DNA of 64,000 nucleotides from Massospora cicadina. Taxonomy: Eukaryota > Entomophthoromycota > Entomophthoromycetes > Entomophthorales > Entomophthoraceae. The notes under the pieces were generated by a model. That model searched no databases, was not told the DNA's origin, and saw nothing but the letters and a program-made list of their open reading frames with translations. Location: positions 108,062 through 172,061 of the forward strand of contig JAKSZP010018528.1 in NCBI GenBank assembly GCA_022478985.1, read 5' to 3'. The translations under genes and the position numbers were made by a program. Positions 12,147 through 23,824 of this stretch are shown here, piece by piece; positions within the stretch are counted from its first letter, which is position 1; the number at the start of each line of letters is the position of its first letter.

Positions 12147-13087
12147 TCAGCGCGTCAACCTCAGCTCACTTAAATTTAGAGGCTGGCTCGTTGCTCAGGG
12201 GTCTACTCCGTGTAGATTAGGTACCAAAAAACCTTTTCTGACATCAATTTCGCTCTTACAAAGAAAATCCTCCTTGATGATACCCCTTGTAGAACCAATA
12301 ACTTGTAGAAACTGTCTACGCCCATGGTGAACTTCTTAACAATCAAAGACATTTTTGACATGTGTTGGCTCTCAGGACTCAACGGGAACCTTTCCAACCT
12401 CTTCCTTAACGTTATCAGCACCAAGGTATCTGAGATAGAGAGTGTCTTCTTATAGACAGGGCAGGTCTCAGACTGGTTACTGGACACAGAGTGTTTGGTT
12501 AATACCAGACTGGTTACTTGTTATTGCTTTTATTACAACAAAGACGCAAACAAAAGGATAAGTTTGATATTTTGTAAAAAGGTTCCTTATTAAGATAAAA
12601 AATGAAGTAATTTATCATAAAAGAAAATTCAAGATATTGTAGTAATTGTGATATTGAAAGTAAATTGGGATTTGGGGTTTTAAAATAAAGATTCTAAAGA
12701 TCCTATAATCATACATCTTCTAACTGCTGCTTTCATTACTGCATCCATTTAAGTTTTTCATGTAGCTGCGTGCTCCATTTCACGATGTTTACCCCTGAAC
12801 CTGGATGTACAGGGCCCTTATACTAGGTTCTCTTTTGGGTTTTGGACCATTGTATCTTCTTACAATACTGGTTGACTAATAAATATAGTAAAATACTCCT
12901 CAACTTTGGGTCTGATTGATAGTGCTTCTAATGTCCTTGCATTGTGACTTTGAGTTACTCTAAATAATTAAAGGATCTTTAAATTTGGCCACATTTACTT
13001 TTGAACCTTGGTCGGTCAAGCTAGCATAATTCAGTTTGCTCATCATTTTTCACAAGTGAAATTTAAGTATTTGGACCAAAAAGGTAT
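12147..13087 (-). repeat. 5' LTR of Y, first part (interrupted by element A)
   Basis: It aligns with 5866-6815 of the other LTR and stops abruptly at GGTAT (13083-13087). The alignment resumes at 47226 with the same GGTAT, so A inserted here with a 5-bp target duplication. Confidence 0.88.
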
Positions 13088-13780
13088 TGTCATGGCACCA
13101 TGACATAATTGAGGGAACCAATTGTAAGGACAAAGCTACACGTCAGGAAGCCAAAAATTGTGAAGTTGGATGGCCTCCCTGACCTTAAGCATACCCTTGA
13201 TCAACTCTGAGTACAGGCAAAGTATGCCCAGTTTGGTCCTGGGATTGTTGCGATGCTCGTCCTGGTGTTATAGCCAGGGCGTTAAAACGCACCAGCCAAG
13301 TTCTGAATACTAACTGGTTGTTATGGTTGCTTGGGGAACAGGATTCTGAAACCCGTTCCAACTTTAATATTACCAATTAAAGCCAAGTCCAACTACAAAA
13401 CATAACTTTAGTTTGGTCAATTTTGAGTTACAGGACCCAGGTTGATGGTAGTGTGCACCTATTGGTTTACTTAGGGTAGTACCACTTCTGCTGATTGTCA
13501 ACTCACCCCCATTGATTAAGTATGTTTCCCTGAGACCAACTAGCCTCAATGGTCGACATCTAAATAAAATTCCTCTTAAGTTATGTTTTATATAATGGTA
13601 CATGGGTGATTCTGTGCATGGACCTCTTCAATGAGGTCTTTAACAATGTTGGCCAATTTCTATTATCCAAATTAAATACAGTATCCATTGCACCTTTGGG
13701 CCGCCATGGTCCCCTCCAGTTCGTGGTACCCCAGCACCATAGCATAATTTCCACCTGGGTATGTATTCCCCTTTGGGGTC
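13088..13780 (+). repeat. 5' LTR of A, first part (interrupted by element B)
   Basis: It aligns with 46337 onward. It begins with a palindrome, TGTCATGG, two bases, CCATGACA (13088-13105), which is kept in the 3' LTR at 46337-46354. The LTR stops at GGGTC (13776-13780), which recurs at 28963-28967 after B, and continues at 28968. Confidence 0.9.
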
Positions 13781-14350
13781 TGTCATAATTCCGATATGAC
13801 TGGACAATCATTGTGGGACAGCAGGGCGGAATCCACCAAACATAATATCAGTTATGATTATTCAAGCATCTCGATATGAGGCGATATTGGGATAACGGGT
13901 TTTTTAGTATAATGGGTTTTATTGGATCGCCTCTATATAAGGCAATAAAGCAATAAGGCGATGTCAACATTTGACAAATATGAAGTAAATCGCCTACAAT
14001 TAGGGTGACAAGTGATTAGAGAATGACAAGCTGAATTCAGGGAAGAATTGGCGGAATAGAATAGCCTAATCCATGAGAAGCAGTATCACCTGAAGCCGCT
14101 GTATATAAGTAATATGGGTGATTAAGAAGAGGAGGTTTTTTAGCGTGGAAGAGATGAGACAGCAAGAGGTAGCTATATTTATAAAAAATAAATAAAAGAA
14201 TTTTGTTGGGTCAATTGCTCCTATTTTAAGTATATTTTCAAGTGTGTCTGAAGGACCAATGATTCCTCACATTGTCTGTCTGTTGCTCAGTGGGTTTGAT
14301 CTGTGCGAATAACCTGATGGATCCTAACAATACTGTCAGAAATTATAACA
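13781..14350 (+). repeat. 5' LTR of B
   Basis: It starts TGTCATAATT and ends TATAACA. It aligns along its full length with 28392-28962, with roughly 8-10 percent differences by eye, mostly transitions plus a few small indels. A TATA-like stretch (CTGTATATAAG) at about 14098-14108 and an A/T-rich stretch with AATAAA at 14180-14200 could be its promoter and polyadenylation signals. Confidence 0.93.
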
Positions 14351-14351
14351 G

Positions 14352-14369
14352 TGGTGCTCACTACAGGGA
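14352..14369 (+). other. Primer-binding site of B
   Basis: TGGTGCTCACTACAGGG begins two bases after the LTR. It would pair with a tRNA 3' end of the form AGTGAGCACCA whose T-stem strand is CCTGT. The same site is found in J (63395) and, with one change, in E (50502). Confidence 0.85.
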
Positions 14370-14401
14370 GCCCATTGATAAACCACCTAAAACTTCAGAA
14401 C

Positions 14402-16287
14402 TCCAGTTGCCAGCCATGGCTTACCCAGCTGTGTTGTTGGGGAGTCTTCACAAAAACACCGGCCCAGCTGGATATGAGGACATAAAGTTACCTTGGATGC
14501 GGTGCTCAAAAACCAGGATGAACTTCTTCAAGAACGGAATGCTGACATGCACCAACTTGATAGTACGCTTAGCCAATTTCAAATCCTGGGACTACAAAAC
14601 AAAGACCTTGTCAAACAATTGAATGATACCACTGAGTGGTTGCAGTGTGCAGAAGAAAATTGACTAATACTTCTCAGTTTTCTTGCTGAAACAATAATGA
14701 CTATCAAGAAGAGGCATCTTACGTGGATGTTATGACTCTGGTTGGAGCTACTAAACCTAAGATGGTAGTACTGGATACGCATATGAGTCAGAACAACACC
14801 TACCTCAAGTAATGGCGGTACCACCCATGGCGGAAGGTCATGCTACCCCTGAAGCGGCGGACCCCCTAACTTCCACTAATCCAGCTCCTCATTGAGAATC
14901 CACTTTTGGATCTTGGTCCTTTCCTCAGTATGGGCCAAAACCCCGTAAACGGGGTGAGGAATTTAATATCAAAAAATTACCTCCATTTGACTGCAATAGG
15001 AACATTCATGGGTTCTTCAAATGGTTTGAGTTTGCGGTGGAAGGAGAATCTGATAGATAGAAGGCTAAGTTGTTAATATCTTCCCTGGATGTAGGAAGCG
15101 CCAACCAGGTCACCTGTTACTTCCCAAGTAGTTCTGTCACCTATAAGGACGTAAAGGATACTGTACTCCACCTGTTTGGGGGAAACTCAAAGATGTCACA
15201 GCGGAAAGCAGAATTCTTAACAATTGGATTCAGTCAAAATGAGACTCTCCTAGAGTTCGCTAATTGATTCACAACGGAAGCCTATGTACTAATTGGAGCT
15301 GGGTACTTAGAAGAAGCTGACGTGTGCAATGCCATATCCTCCACGGTGAAGCCATATCATGAACTTTCTAATGTTATTTTGCCGCTTCTGGATGATGACA
15401 TACCTCTGCTTAAGATTGTACAGTTTTTGTGTCGTGTATCCCCTAACTTTTTGCTGCTGAATATATAACAGAAGACTACCGCTGCTACTGCACCCTCTTA
15501 TTAAGGAGAATACTATTGTCTGCCTCCAGCTCCAATTAGTAATCCTTGGCCTTTCTATAGCTCTGCACCTCATACTCGCAAAATTATACTCAGAAGTTCG
15601 AACAGCGTCAATGGGCTGGCCATGGAAACCATCAGCAACCCAGATATCAACCAGGACCTAACTATGCTGACCATCAACAATCCGCTTTCTGACATGGGGC
15701 TGGTTATGCAGAATGACCCCAAACTTTCCAGTCTGGACCTGATTATGATAATCAAGGACATGGCTCTTATGGGTTTAACTGCTATAAATGTGGCCGCCCT
15801 GGTCATTTGGCAAAATTCTGCCATAACCGCCGTGTGAACTACATACACTAAGATCACTACTATCAGGGAAAAGATGGAGCAGAGTAGAGACAGGACCCTC
15901 GACCTCTGCAATACCCATTCAAAACGTCCCTGAATTAATAGTAGTGTACCCTGCAAAAGTCCCTCAATATAATGATGGAATATTATATCAGCAGCCAGTT
16001 GGATGAGTATATGTAGTAACCCAAGCTCAAGCCAAGGCGGCGGCAGAAGAAGAGTCCCCCAAACAACCAAAGCCATATGCCTGTCAAATGCTCGATCAAG
16101 CTTTCCCAGACCAACTTGATTCCGCCACAGATGCGCCAACTCTGAAAGGAGTAAACGTCGCTCTTCCATTGAATGCCATTGTCAAAGAATACCACCAAGT
16201 TGGTGAGGGGATAATGAATTTTCTTGGAAAAAGAGAGCCCATAAATGTTTACATATTAAAAAGTCATTATTCTTCTTATTCAGAGTG
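14402..16287 (+). pseudogene. B gag remnant with CCHC zinc knuckle
   Basis: Order: an N-terminal helical part at about 14400-14640, with frameshifts; a capsid-like part at about 14960-15420 that matches E closely (GSANQVTCYF versus RSADQVICYL); a glutamine- and asparagine-rich stretch; and an intact C-X2-C-X4-H-X4-C knuckle (CYKCGRPGHLAKFC) at 15780-15821. A linker ending SSYSEC (about 16270-16286) leads to the protease but is cut by C. Gag forms the particle and binds the RNA. Several stops and frameshifts. The 199-codon frame on the opposite strand (16169-15570) is a shadow of this gene. Confidence 0.8.
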
Positions 16288-16292
16288 TACAT

Positions 16293-17370
16293 TGTCAGAT
16301 TCTGATGGTTGACTTGAAAATAAACCTTCAACAACCATCCAATCAGGCCAATTACCCTTTCAAAGCTTGATCTAACGCCTATTGCAATTATACAACTTGG
16401 GCCTATTATCTCAATGACAATTCTATCAAGTAATTTATCAGGTTCTCGGCCCAAATACACTTGCATATTATGGACAATTCTGATGCATCAAAGCTCATCA
16501 ATTGGTCCCAATTATCAAAACACAAAACCATTCAATTGTATACAAAATAATTTGGGGACAAACTGAAGTTATGTTTAAAAGTCCCATGGGCAATTTACAA
16601 ACAAACAAACAAACAACCTTATAAATTTTCCGCTCTAGGGCAAAAGTTTATATGTTGATACTCGTAATTAGTTTGATAGCACTTATGTGGACCAGCCAAA
16701 AAGGGTTACTTAGTGCTATCGAGGAAGAGGCCTGACAACACCCCACTTAGGGGTGCATCATTTTCTTTAATTAAGGCCAAAATTTCACAGAAGGTGTGTT
16801 TCATAAGCAGTGTGACAAAATTGAAATCCTGAAGATCTTAGGACAACTTTGCATGCTTTTATCGCAAGTTTTGTACCTGAAATCCTCCTTTTTTGAGATC
16901 ATTTTGCCACCAATGGACCTAAGAAAAGGTTACAGTCATAGGCCGAGCTGAGTGGCAAAATAGCTGTTGAAATTTTGTGCTAGATGTGGCCATTAGATGC
17001 CCTAGAGATATAAATACTGGCGCTTGGCCTAATGACCATTATCAAATAAATAGCTTAAATTAAAGTTGTATTTATTTTATCCTTTTACTGGTTTATCTGG
17101 ATCCTAACTTTGGAAGAGTGCCAACAAACTAGAAGAACCAAATCCCCAGTTTTTAGTTAATCTTTCTCAGAAGAAGTTCCCAAATACAAAGGGAGAATTC
17201 TGCCTGAAATCAGCCAGAAGAGTTGAGGCACATTTAATAGGTCTAGTGAGTTAATAGATGGTCCAAATCCCATAAACCACAGGCACTATTGAGGACCAAT
17301 TATTAGAACTTTGGCCCAAATAGACATGCAGGATACCAATTTACAAGCGAGAGATCCTCAGAATTTGACA
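16293..17370 (+). repeat. 5' LTR of C
   Basis: It starts TGTCAGATTC and ends TTTGACA, matching 23825-24895. A TATA-like stretch (AGATATAAATACTGG) near 17005-17020 is kept in both copies (GATAAAAATACTGG in the other) and may be the promoter. A short ACAA-type tandem at 16597-16616 occurs only in this copy. Confidence 0.93.
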
Positions 17371-17372
17371 AC

Positions 17373-17386
17373 TGGTGCTCACTCAA
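17373..17386 (+). other. Primer-binding site of C
   Basis: TGGTGCTCACT starts two bases after the LTR, the same first 11 bases as in B and Y; after that it diverges (CAAAACTGG). Confidence 0.7.
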
Positions 17387-17406
17387 AACTGGTTACATTC
17401 TCCAAA

Positions 17407-19600
17407 ATGGATTCCCATGACCAATTCTTGGCAGAATTGGCCAGATGAGAAAGTGACAATGAGATGGAAATCAGCAATAAGGAAATCTTGGATTATTTTA
17501 ATACCAGCTGAAACGGATTGGAAGCAGGTACCTCCTACTCCCTGGATCTTATTACAGTGGGGGGGAGCTCATGCAGATGCAACCAGCCCGATTGATCTTA
17601 AATCTGCAAGTGTAAAAGCTATGCTGGAAACCCTATATCAAGGTTTTAGGATTGGTATTTCACAAATTGATCTCTCCTTCGGCCTGTTCTACTATCTTAA
17701 GGATCAGGCACTCAAGATGGAGATACATATAAATTACCTTGACGCTACCATGGCATCCCTTGCCAAACGTCTCACCAACATTCAAGCAACTAATGAATTC
17801 CTGGTCAACTTTGTTCAACCATCAATTAAGCATACCCAGCGAATAATTGCTAGACAAAATCTGGAAATCACAGAAATCTACCGTGTGCAAGGAGAGGAAC
17901 AATCTTCCCAAAATGCCCTACTGGACAAGCTAAATTCCAGTTTTTCTGAAGTCTGAAAGGCAATTGTTGACAATAAAGGTTTTTCCAATGAAGCTCATGG
18001 GAGATTAAACACCCTCAAGGAGCTTTTGAACGAAGGAGTCCCAAAAATAGCCACAGAAGTTCTGGTCCACCATGGGTTATCACAAGAATGGGTACAAACT
18101 ATGAATAACTTGCTGTCAAAAGCCGGAAATTCATTCAGATTACCTACTGTCTCAATCAGAACAACTTACCATACACGCCACTTTGGGCCAAAGAAATCAC
18201 CTGGAGTTATGGTTAAAAGTTGATGAATTTGAAGAGTATGTTCTGGCCAAAATGGAAACTATCAACAAAAACTTCGAGGACCTTGCAGCAAAGTCAGCCA
18301 TCCTGAATATGAATGAAGAAGATGCTCAGATCAAAGAGGAATTTTTTAAACTTTGGACTGTGGTGTTGAGATTGCAGGCTAGAAATACTGAAACTACTCA
18401 GGAAAATTGGGAACTCAGAGTGTAGCTATCAACTGCAGTTTCCCAAGGAGACAGTATGGACAAAGATGTAAAAAGCTTAACAATCAATCAAGCTTTATTC
18501 AAAGAGAAGTACGAAAAAGCTTAAAAAAGAATTTGAATCCTTCAAACAGCAAGGCTTCAAATGCTCGCCCAACTTTGAAAAAAAAAAAGAAGTAGGAAAA
18601 AGCTCCACTTATCCAGCCAAAAAACAGCCTGGGAAAGTAACTAAGGGCCGAATTCAGGCATCAGAATCCAGTAGTTTGGAACAATATCATGAAATCATTG
18701 GACGTGGACACTGATGCAGAAAAAGATATTTTGAACATCCATTCTATGCCTAGAGTCCTAGCATCAATCTTGACTCCAGATACTTCCCAATGGGAAAGAG
18801 GGCTGATTATGGGCGATGATACAACAAGACGCCCAAGGAGAAGTACAACCCCTATTCCCGAAATATGGCAAGATGACTTCAAACCACTGAATTTGCCAAA
18901 GTTTGATAAGGATGGAAATGTTCCTTCTTTCCTCAAACTATTTGAAAAAGCAATGAGAGGAGCATCAGACCATGTGAAAGGATTGGCACTGATTAACTCA
19001 CTTGATGCCCATAGCTGTGACCTCTTTATGCCCTATTTGGGTGACAATTGGTCATACATGGATGCCAAAATTGCTATTACAAAACAGTTTGGAGGGCCTG
19101 AGAGACTAGAAACCCATTAAAAGAGAGCTTCTTGATATCAAATCAAGCAGAATAAACTATTAGGGACTTTGCGGGTAGATTCTTCTATCAGGCACAAGTT
19201 CTGCGAGGGTGCAATGCAATAGACAAGTTTGATGCCAAGATTGCAATGGAGCACGCAATTATGCCCTTCCACAAACTGCACAATGTCATGCTGCCTGCCT
19301 TCAATGGAAGCTTTGAATTAAAGAGCTTACTAACTACTTAAGAAGCTGTTCCCATAATTTCAACACTCCTAATTGGGCTAAAGATCAGCAAAAATCTCGA
19401 TTTTCAGGCCCAAAAAGCAACATGATGTCTGACCAGGAAAAAATTCCCAAAATTTGAAACAAAGATTTGAGCAAAAACAGCAAACAGGGCCGAATACTTG
19501 CCACATTTGCAGTCAATAAGGGCATTTTGCTAGACAATGCTTCAGACGGACCAACAAAAAGCATGGGGTAAATTTTGCTTTAGAAATCAACAGTGACTAT
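17407..19600 (+). pseudogene. C gag: long helical N-terminal region, capsid part, CCHC knuckle
   Basis: The likely start is ATG 17407 (MDSHDQFLAELAR), after which a frameshift leads into frames at 17580-17956, 18026-18223 and 18183-18425. These roughly 350 codons are rich in Leu, Lys, Glu and Gln with heptad-like spacing, suggesting coiled coil. The capsid-like part is in the frame at 18689-19120 (VPSFLKLFEKAM, then AKIAITKQFGG). The knuckle at 19499-19540 keeps its Cys and His positions (CHIC, H, C) but has an in-frame TAA. The stretch 19600-20030 is worn linker. The N-terminal region is longer than in a usual Ty3 gag. Confidence 0.75.
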
Positions 19601-20029
19601 GAGATGGGAAAAGAGCAGGTGGAGTAGAGACAGAATACCCTAACTCCACCGATTTTTAAACCGTTCTTCCTGATCCTGATGAGCTCTTTAGGGCTGAAGA
19701 TGTTGTTAAAGATAACCTCTATCATATCATGGCTAATGATGTCATGATGGTCACTACCTGAGCCACATCAAAAGCAACTAAAACCTTAAAATTACCAAGG
19801 AAGCCTGAACTGAAGTATCAAAACCCTACACAAAGCAGATTATTGACCAGGGTTTAGACCTCCAACCCAGATGTTCGACCAACCTGCCTAAACTTAACAA
19901 CACTTAAGTAGCCATTCCCATGAAGACCTTAGCAGATAACTTTCCAGATATTTGCTCAAGTCTGAAATTTCACCTAAAATCAGGCAGCAATCACAGCATT
20001 CACACAATAAATACCTCTAAAAACTACTC

Positions 20030-20770
20030 TAAATGTACTTATGTGGACTAGCAGTAAACCAGGTGCAAGTTTGGGCCATTGTTGATAGTGGCGCTCCTAT
20101 CAATATAGTCAGAACAAAATTGGTTAAAAACTGAAAATTGCGCCCGATGTTGCCCACTGCCAGGAATATGGAACCGCTCGGAGCACATACCACCAAATAG
20201 CTGGGCGCCTACAGTACCCTACCACTCCAATTTGGATCCATTGTAGTAATGGCACCTGCCATATTGTTGCCAAATACAAACTATGATATCTTAATCAGGA
20301 CTGATTTCCTAAGAAGATATGGAGTTGTTACCAAACATAAGGACGATACTCTCACCATTCATGGCCAGACTATTCCACTTTACTATAACAGGAATAAGGC
20401 AGTTGAGAAAAAGAAACCCAGACTATTCATAAATCTGGCCTACAAAGATGGAGTCATCCCAATTGAGTATTCCATAGCTCAGTCAAAGATAAAACCACTT
20501 CCCACTCAGATTGAGGAGTCAAAAGGCATTCCACTTCAATTGAATCAGACCATCACTATACCATCCGGAGAACAAGTATTTATCCTGATGGGACTAACAA
20601 TTAATATTCTGGAAGGACTTTATGGTGAAGTATATCAACCATGGTCTAAATCATGATTTAAGCCAAACATTGCCCAGGTATTATCATTCTGGGCTACGGA
20701 GAAATACATATCTTGTGTGAAAACCTGCAAAATTGGCTTATTTCCATCAGGTAACATCAAATAATCACTT
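20030..20770 (+). pseudogene. C protease and dUTPase-like domain
   Basis: The protease active site reads IVDSGAPINIV, with the catalytic Asp codon at 20084-20086, and the family block LGAYSTLPLQFG follows. From about 20540 the frame (20249-20656) passes into a segment with ITIPSGEQVFILMGLTINIL followed by GLYGEVY, then, after a stop and shift, a worn GEIHIL-type strand. This has the spacing of the dUTPase core (a TGI strand, then P-x-G-x-Y-G) but lacks its catalytic residues. Retropepsin cleaves the gag-pol polyprotein. Stops lie before 20249 and at 20656. Confidence 0.7.
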
Positions 20771-21099
20771 TTCTGCATTTGTTCCCTACCACGGAAATTC
20801 ACTCATTCCATGAGTTCTGGAACTTTTGTCAAATTAGGGCTCCCCAATAAGGACCAACACAGCATAAATAATGTTGTTCCTATGGCTGATTTAAGCAACC
20901 TGACCAACTCTGATAAAGCCAAGCTCAGGAGTTATTCTCTAAATATCAGGAAACATTTGAACAAGACAATTTCGACTTGGGTTGTGCTAATGGTGTCACC
21001 CACAAAGTTGATACTGGAGATCATAAACCTACTTGATTACGCCCAATTAGATGCTCAAAATTATCATAAGAAGCAGTATCTAAGGAGATTAAGGAACTC

Positions 21100-22300
21100 C
21101 TCAATTGCAGCATGCTAGTCCTTTCAAAAAGTCCTTGGGCAGCACCAATTTTAATAGTGAAAAATAAGGATTGAAGCAACCGAGTAGTCATTGACTATCA
21201 GAAGTTAAATAATATCACCAAAAAGGGCTTGTAACCACTGCCACAAATTGACGACGCCTTGGATAGGATAGGGGGCGTGAAGTTCTTCTTGGCAATGGAT
21301 CTTATCAGCGGATATTGGCAAATAAATCTTCCCAAAGAGGAGCGCGAGAAATGTGCAATAATAACCCAAGAGGGCCTATTACAGCTGACGAGAATGCCTC
21401 AAGGGCTATGCAACTTTCCTCTACATTCCAACGGGCAATGGACACAATCCTGGGAGATTTAAAATTGTCATGTGTACTAGTGTACCTTGATGATACTAAC
21501 GTTTTCAGCTGCACTTTTGACAACCATCTGGAACACTTATAGAAGGTTTTCAAAGGGCTAGCTGCTGCAAACTTAAAAATTAAGCCCAGGAAATGTCAGT
21601 TTTTAAAGACCAACTGGAATACCTCAGATTTATGATAGATAAAGTGGTCCTTCGGCTTCAAGCCTCTAAGTTGGATGCCATCTCCAAAATGAAATGGCCC
21701 AAATCCAAGCGCGATATTCAAGTATTCTTAGGCATGATTGGGTACTATGGCTGATTTATTGCCAATTTTGCATAACTTGGAGAGCCGCTATTCTATTTGC
21801 TTAAAGTAAGTTCCCATTTGACTGGACTCCAGCTTGCCAGGATGCATTTGAGCAACTCCAATTGGCCCTATTAAGCGCACCTGTTCTTCAATATCTGTAC
21901 TTTGATCAATAAAATTTATCATCCAAACTGATGCATCCATAACAGCAGTGGTGGCCGTGTTATCCCAAGTTGGAGAAGACGGTGAAGAAAATTCAATTGC
22001 CTTCACTAGTCGGACCTTAAATGTTCATGAAATAAACTACACAGTGATGGAACGAGAATGCTTAGCCGTCATATATGCTTGCAAGCAATTTTGAGTCTAC
22101 CTTCATGGTACTCATTTCAAAGTTGTTACCAATCATGCTTCCCTAAGATGGTTGAATAATTTAAGAGAACCTTAGTGCCAATTAGCCCGCTGGGCATTAA
22201 AGCTTCAAGCCTATGACTACACTATTGAACATCAGCGGGTGCAAAACACCAAAACGCTGACTGCCTATCCCAACTACCCACCATCGCAACACTTAGTCAG
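21100..22300 (+). pseudogene. C reverse transcriptase and RNase H
   Basis: RT begins at about 21118 (LSKSPWAAPILIVKNKD) and contains MDLISGYWQINLP, RMPQGLCN and the intact catalytic YLDD at 21483-21494. Frameshifts fall after RMPQGLCN and after the YLDD region. RNase H (about 21890-22290) is heavily worn; ARWALK-like and SLR-like blocks can be picked out across stops. This is one of the Ty3 copies that retains the YxDD box, with D, A and H. Confidence 0.75.
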
Positions 22301-22399
22301 GCCGCTGATGAGTTGTTTTTGAAAATGATCAGTGGAGAGTATCAGGATGAGCCCAAATCTGTCCAAAAAATACTATCAGATCTACAAAAAAATACAACC

Positions 22400-23515
22400 A
22401 TCAAAAAGGGATGCTTTACAAGATTGTTGAGGACAAAAAGTTTATTTTTCTAAGACCATTGGCCAGAACAGACTTAATTATGGCAGCACATAAGGCCATA
22501 GGGCATGTCAGATTCAAGAAGATGAAAGAGCATCTGAAGCAATTCTACTACTGGGAGTCAATGCATTTTGACATCCAAGAAACGCTAGAATGCTGTGCAG
22601 AGTGCCAGGGCAAAAAACCATTTCAAAAAACACATCTTACCAGCTTGTTCGGCCCAACTTTGCCTGGCATACTGTATCTATCTGCGTTGTGGGACCACTT
22701 CCAACAAGCAATACAAAGGCCAAGTACATAATCGTAGCCATCAACCACTTGACTAAATGGGTCAAGGCCAAGGCTATTTGGGAAGCTGGAGTGGCAACTA
22801 ACGCCAAGTTTGTACTTGAAAACATCATCCACAAACATGGATGCTCTCAGGTTATTCTGACCAATATTGAACCAACTATACTACCAATGTCCTTGCCAAG
22901 CTCAACCAACTAATGGGAGTACGTGGTGTGCTATCTGCTCCCTATCACCCCAAAACTAATAGGACTGTTGAGCGCGCAAACGGGATGTTGGTGAACATTA
23001 TCTAAAAATTAACCTCAACTGAATCATCTGAATGGAGTACATATCTAAGTTTGGCAGTCTTTGCCTACAATATCTCCTACCATTTGTCAACCAGTATGTC
23101 ACTGTTTCAAGTATTATATGGTAGACACCTGGCCCTACCAACACTGTTATATTTGGCCCTAGAGGATCCTGGCATAAACAATTACCCTCAGTACGTTGAG
23201 AAGCTTGCGGATGCCTTAATCAAATTACAAGCACAAGCCTTTGATAACAGTTTCACTGGGAAAAAGCCTGACATCAAAAGGACTTAGAGAATCGCTACCC
23301 TCTGGCTGAATTTGAAGTTAATGATGAGATTTTATTTTGCAATACCCACGGATCAGGCCAAATGCAAAATTTAGATTGCATCTGGGTTGGGCCATTTGAA
23401 GTAATTGAGAAAACGTCTAAGTTCATATACACCATCAAGGATATTAAGACTGGCCATATATACAATCAAGTCCATGCAAAATTACTAAGAAGATTTAATA
23501 AGCAGGCCAATTAAA
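22400..23515 (+). pseudogene. C integrase
   Basis: The HHCC part is intact in the frame at 22411-22731 (AAHKAIGHVRFKKM, later CCAECQGK). In the core, the first catalytic Asp is lost: SICVVGPLP stands where B has SLDVIGPLP. The third block survives (YHPKTNRTVERANG). A tail with GPFEVIEK and a final HAKLLRRFNKQAN ends at about 23513. An 80-codon stretch (23051-23287) is open. Roles are as for other integrases; this copy is inactive. Confidence 0.78.
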
Positions 23516-23824
23516 ATAAAAAGAAAAAGTTGAAAAAAATTATAAATATAAAAACATAAAATACAAAACTCAAAAAAAAACAAAAAAATACTTATAGTTC
23601 TATACTAATTAATTTTTAGTTCACACTTGAGGTTGGGGAGGGGATCCAACTTCAGACTCGATAGGCATTTGGCCCATCATTCTTCAGACCCATCAGCCAG
23701 TCTGGCCAAAGTTACCAAGTAGGAAAACCAATTCCATTCTTAACTGGTGATTGGACCAATACAAAAGACCAACGTAAGCTAATAAGGAATCTTAGGGCTT
23801 ATGTTCAAGTTGAGAGAAGGGAAA
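23516..23824 (+). other. C 3' untranslated stretch and polypurine tract
   Basis: No gene. The first 75 bases are almost pure A with scattered T. The tract GAGAGAAGGGAAA at 23812-23824 abuts the LTR. TTCAAGTTGAG at 23804-23814 can pair in part with CTCAAC-AATGAA at 23845-23856 inside the LTR, placing the tract and LTR start in a loop, as in B and E. Confidence 0.65.

Larger units (their letters stand above)
5853..13087 (-). mobile_element. Element Y: Ty3/Gypsy retrotransposon, minus strand (continues at 47226-47492)
   Basis: On the minus strand the order is 5' LTR (47492-47226 then 13087-12147, split by A), primer site, gag with CCHC knuckle, protease, reverse transcriptase, RNase H, integrase, polypurine tract and 3' LTR (7080-5853). 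The two LTRs align along most of their roughly 1.2 kb. Y's reading frames carry many stops. A inserted in its 5' LTR, giving the duplication GGTAT on both sides, so Y is older than A. No chromodomain was seen. Confidence 0.85.

Noticed and set aside
15570..16169. 199-codon open frame on the minus strand
   Set aside because: It is antisense to the gag of B; the plus strand there has a perfect CCHC knuckle and matches E.
16597..16616. ACAA-type tandem as a regulatory repeat
   Set aside because: Absent from the partner LTR of C, so it is a local microsatellite expansion.
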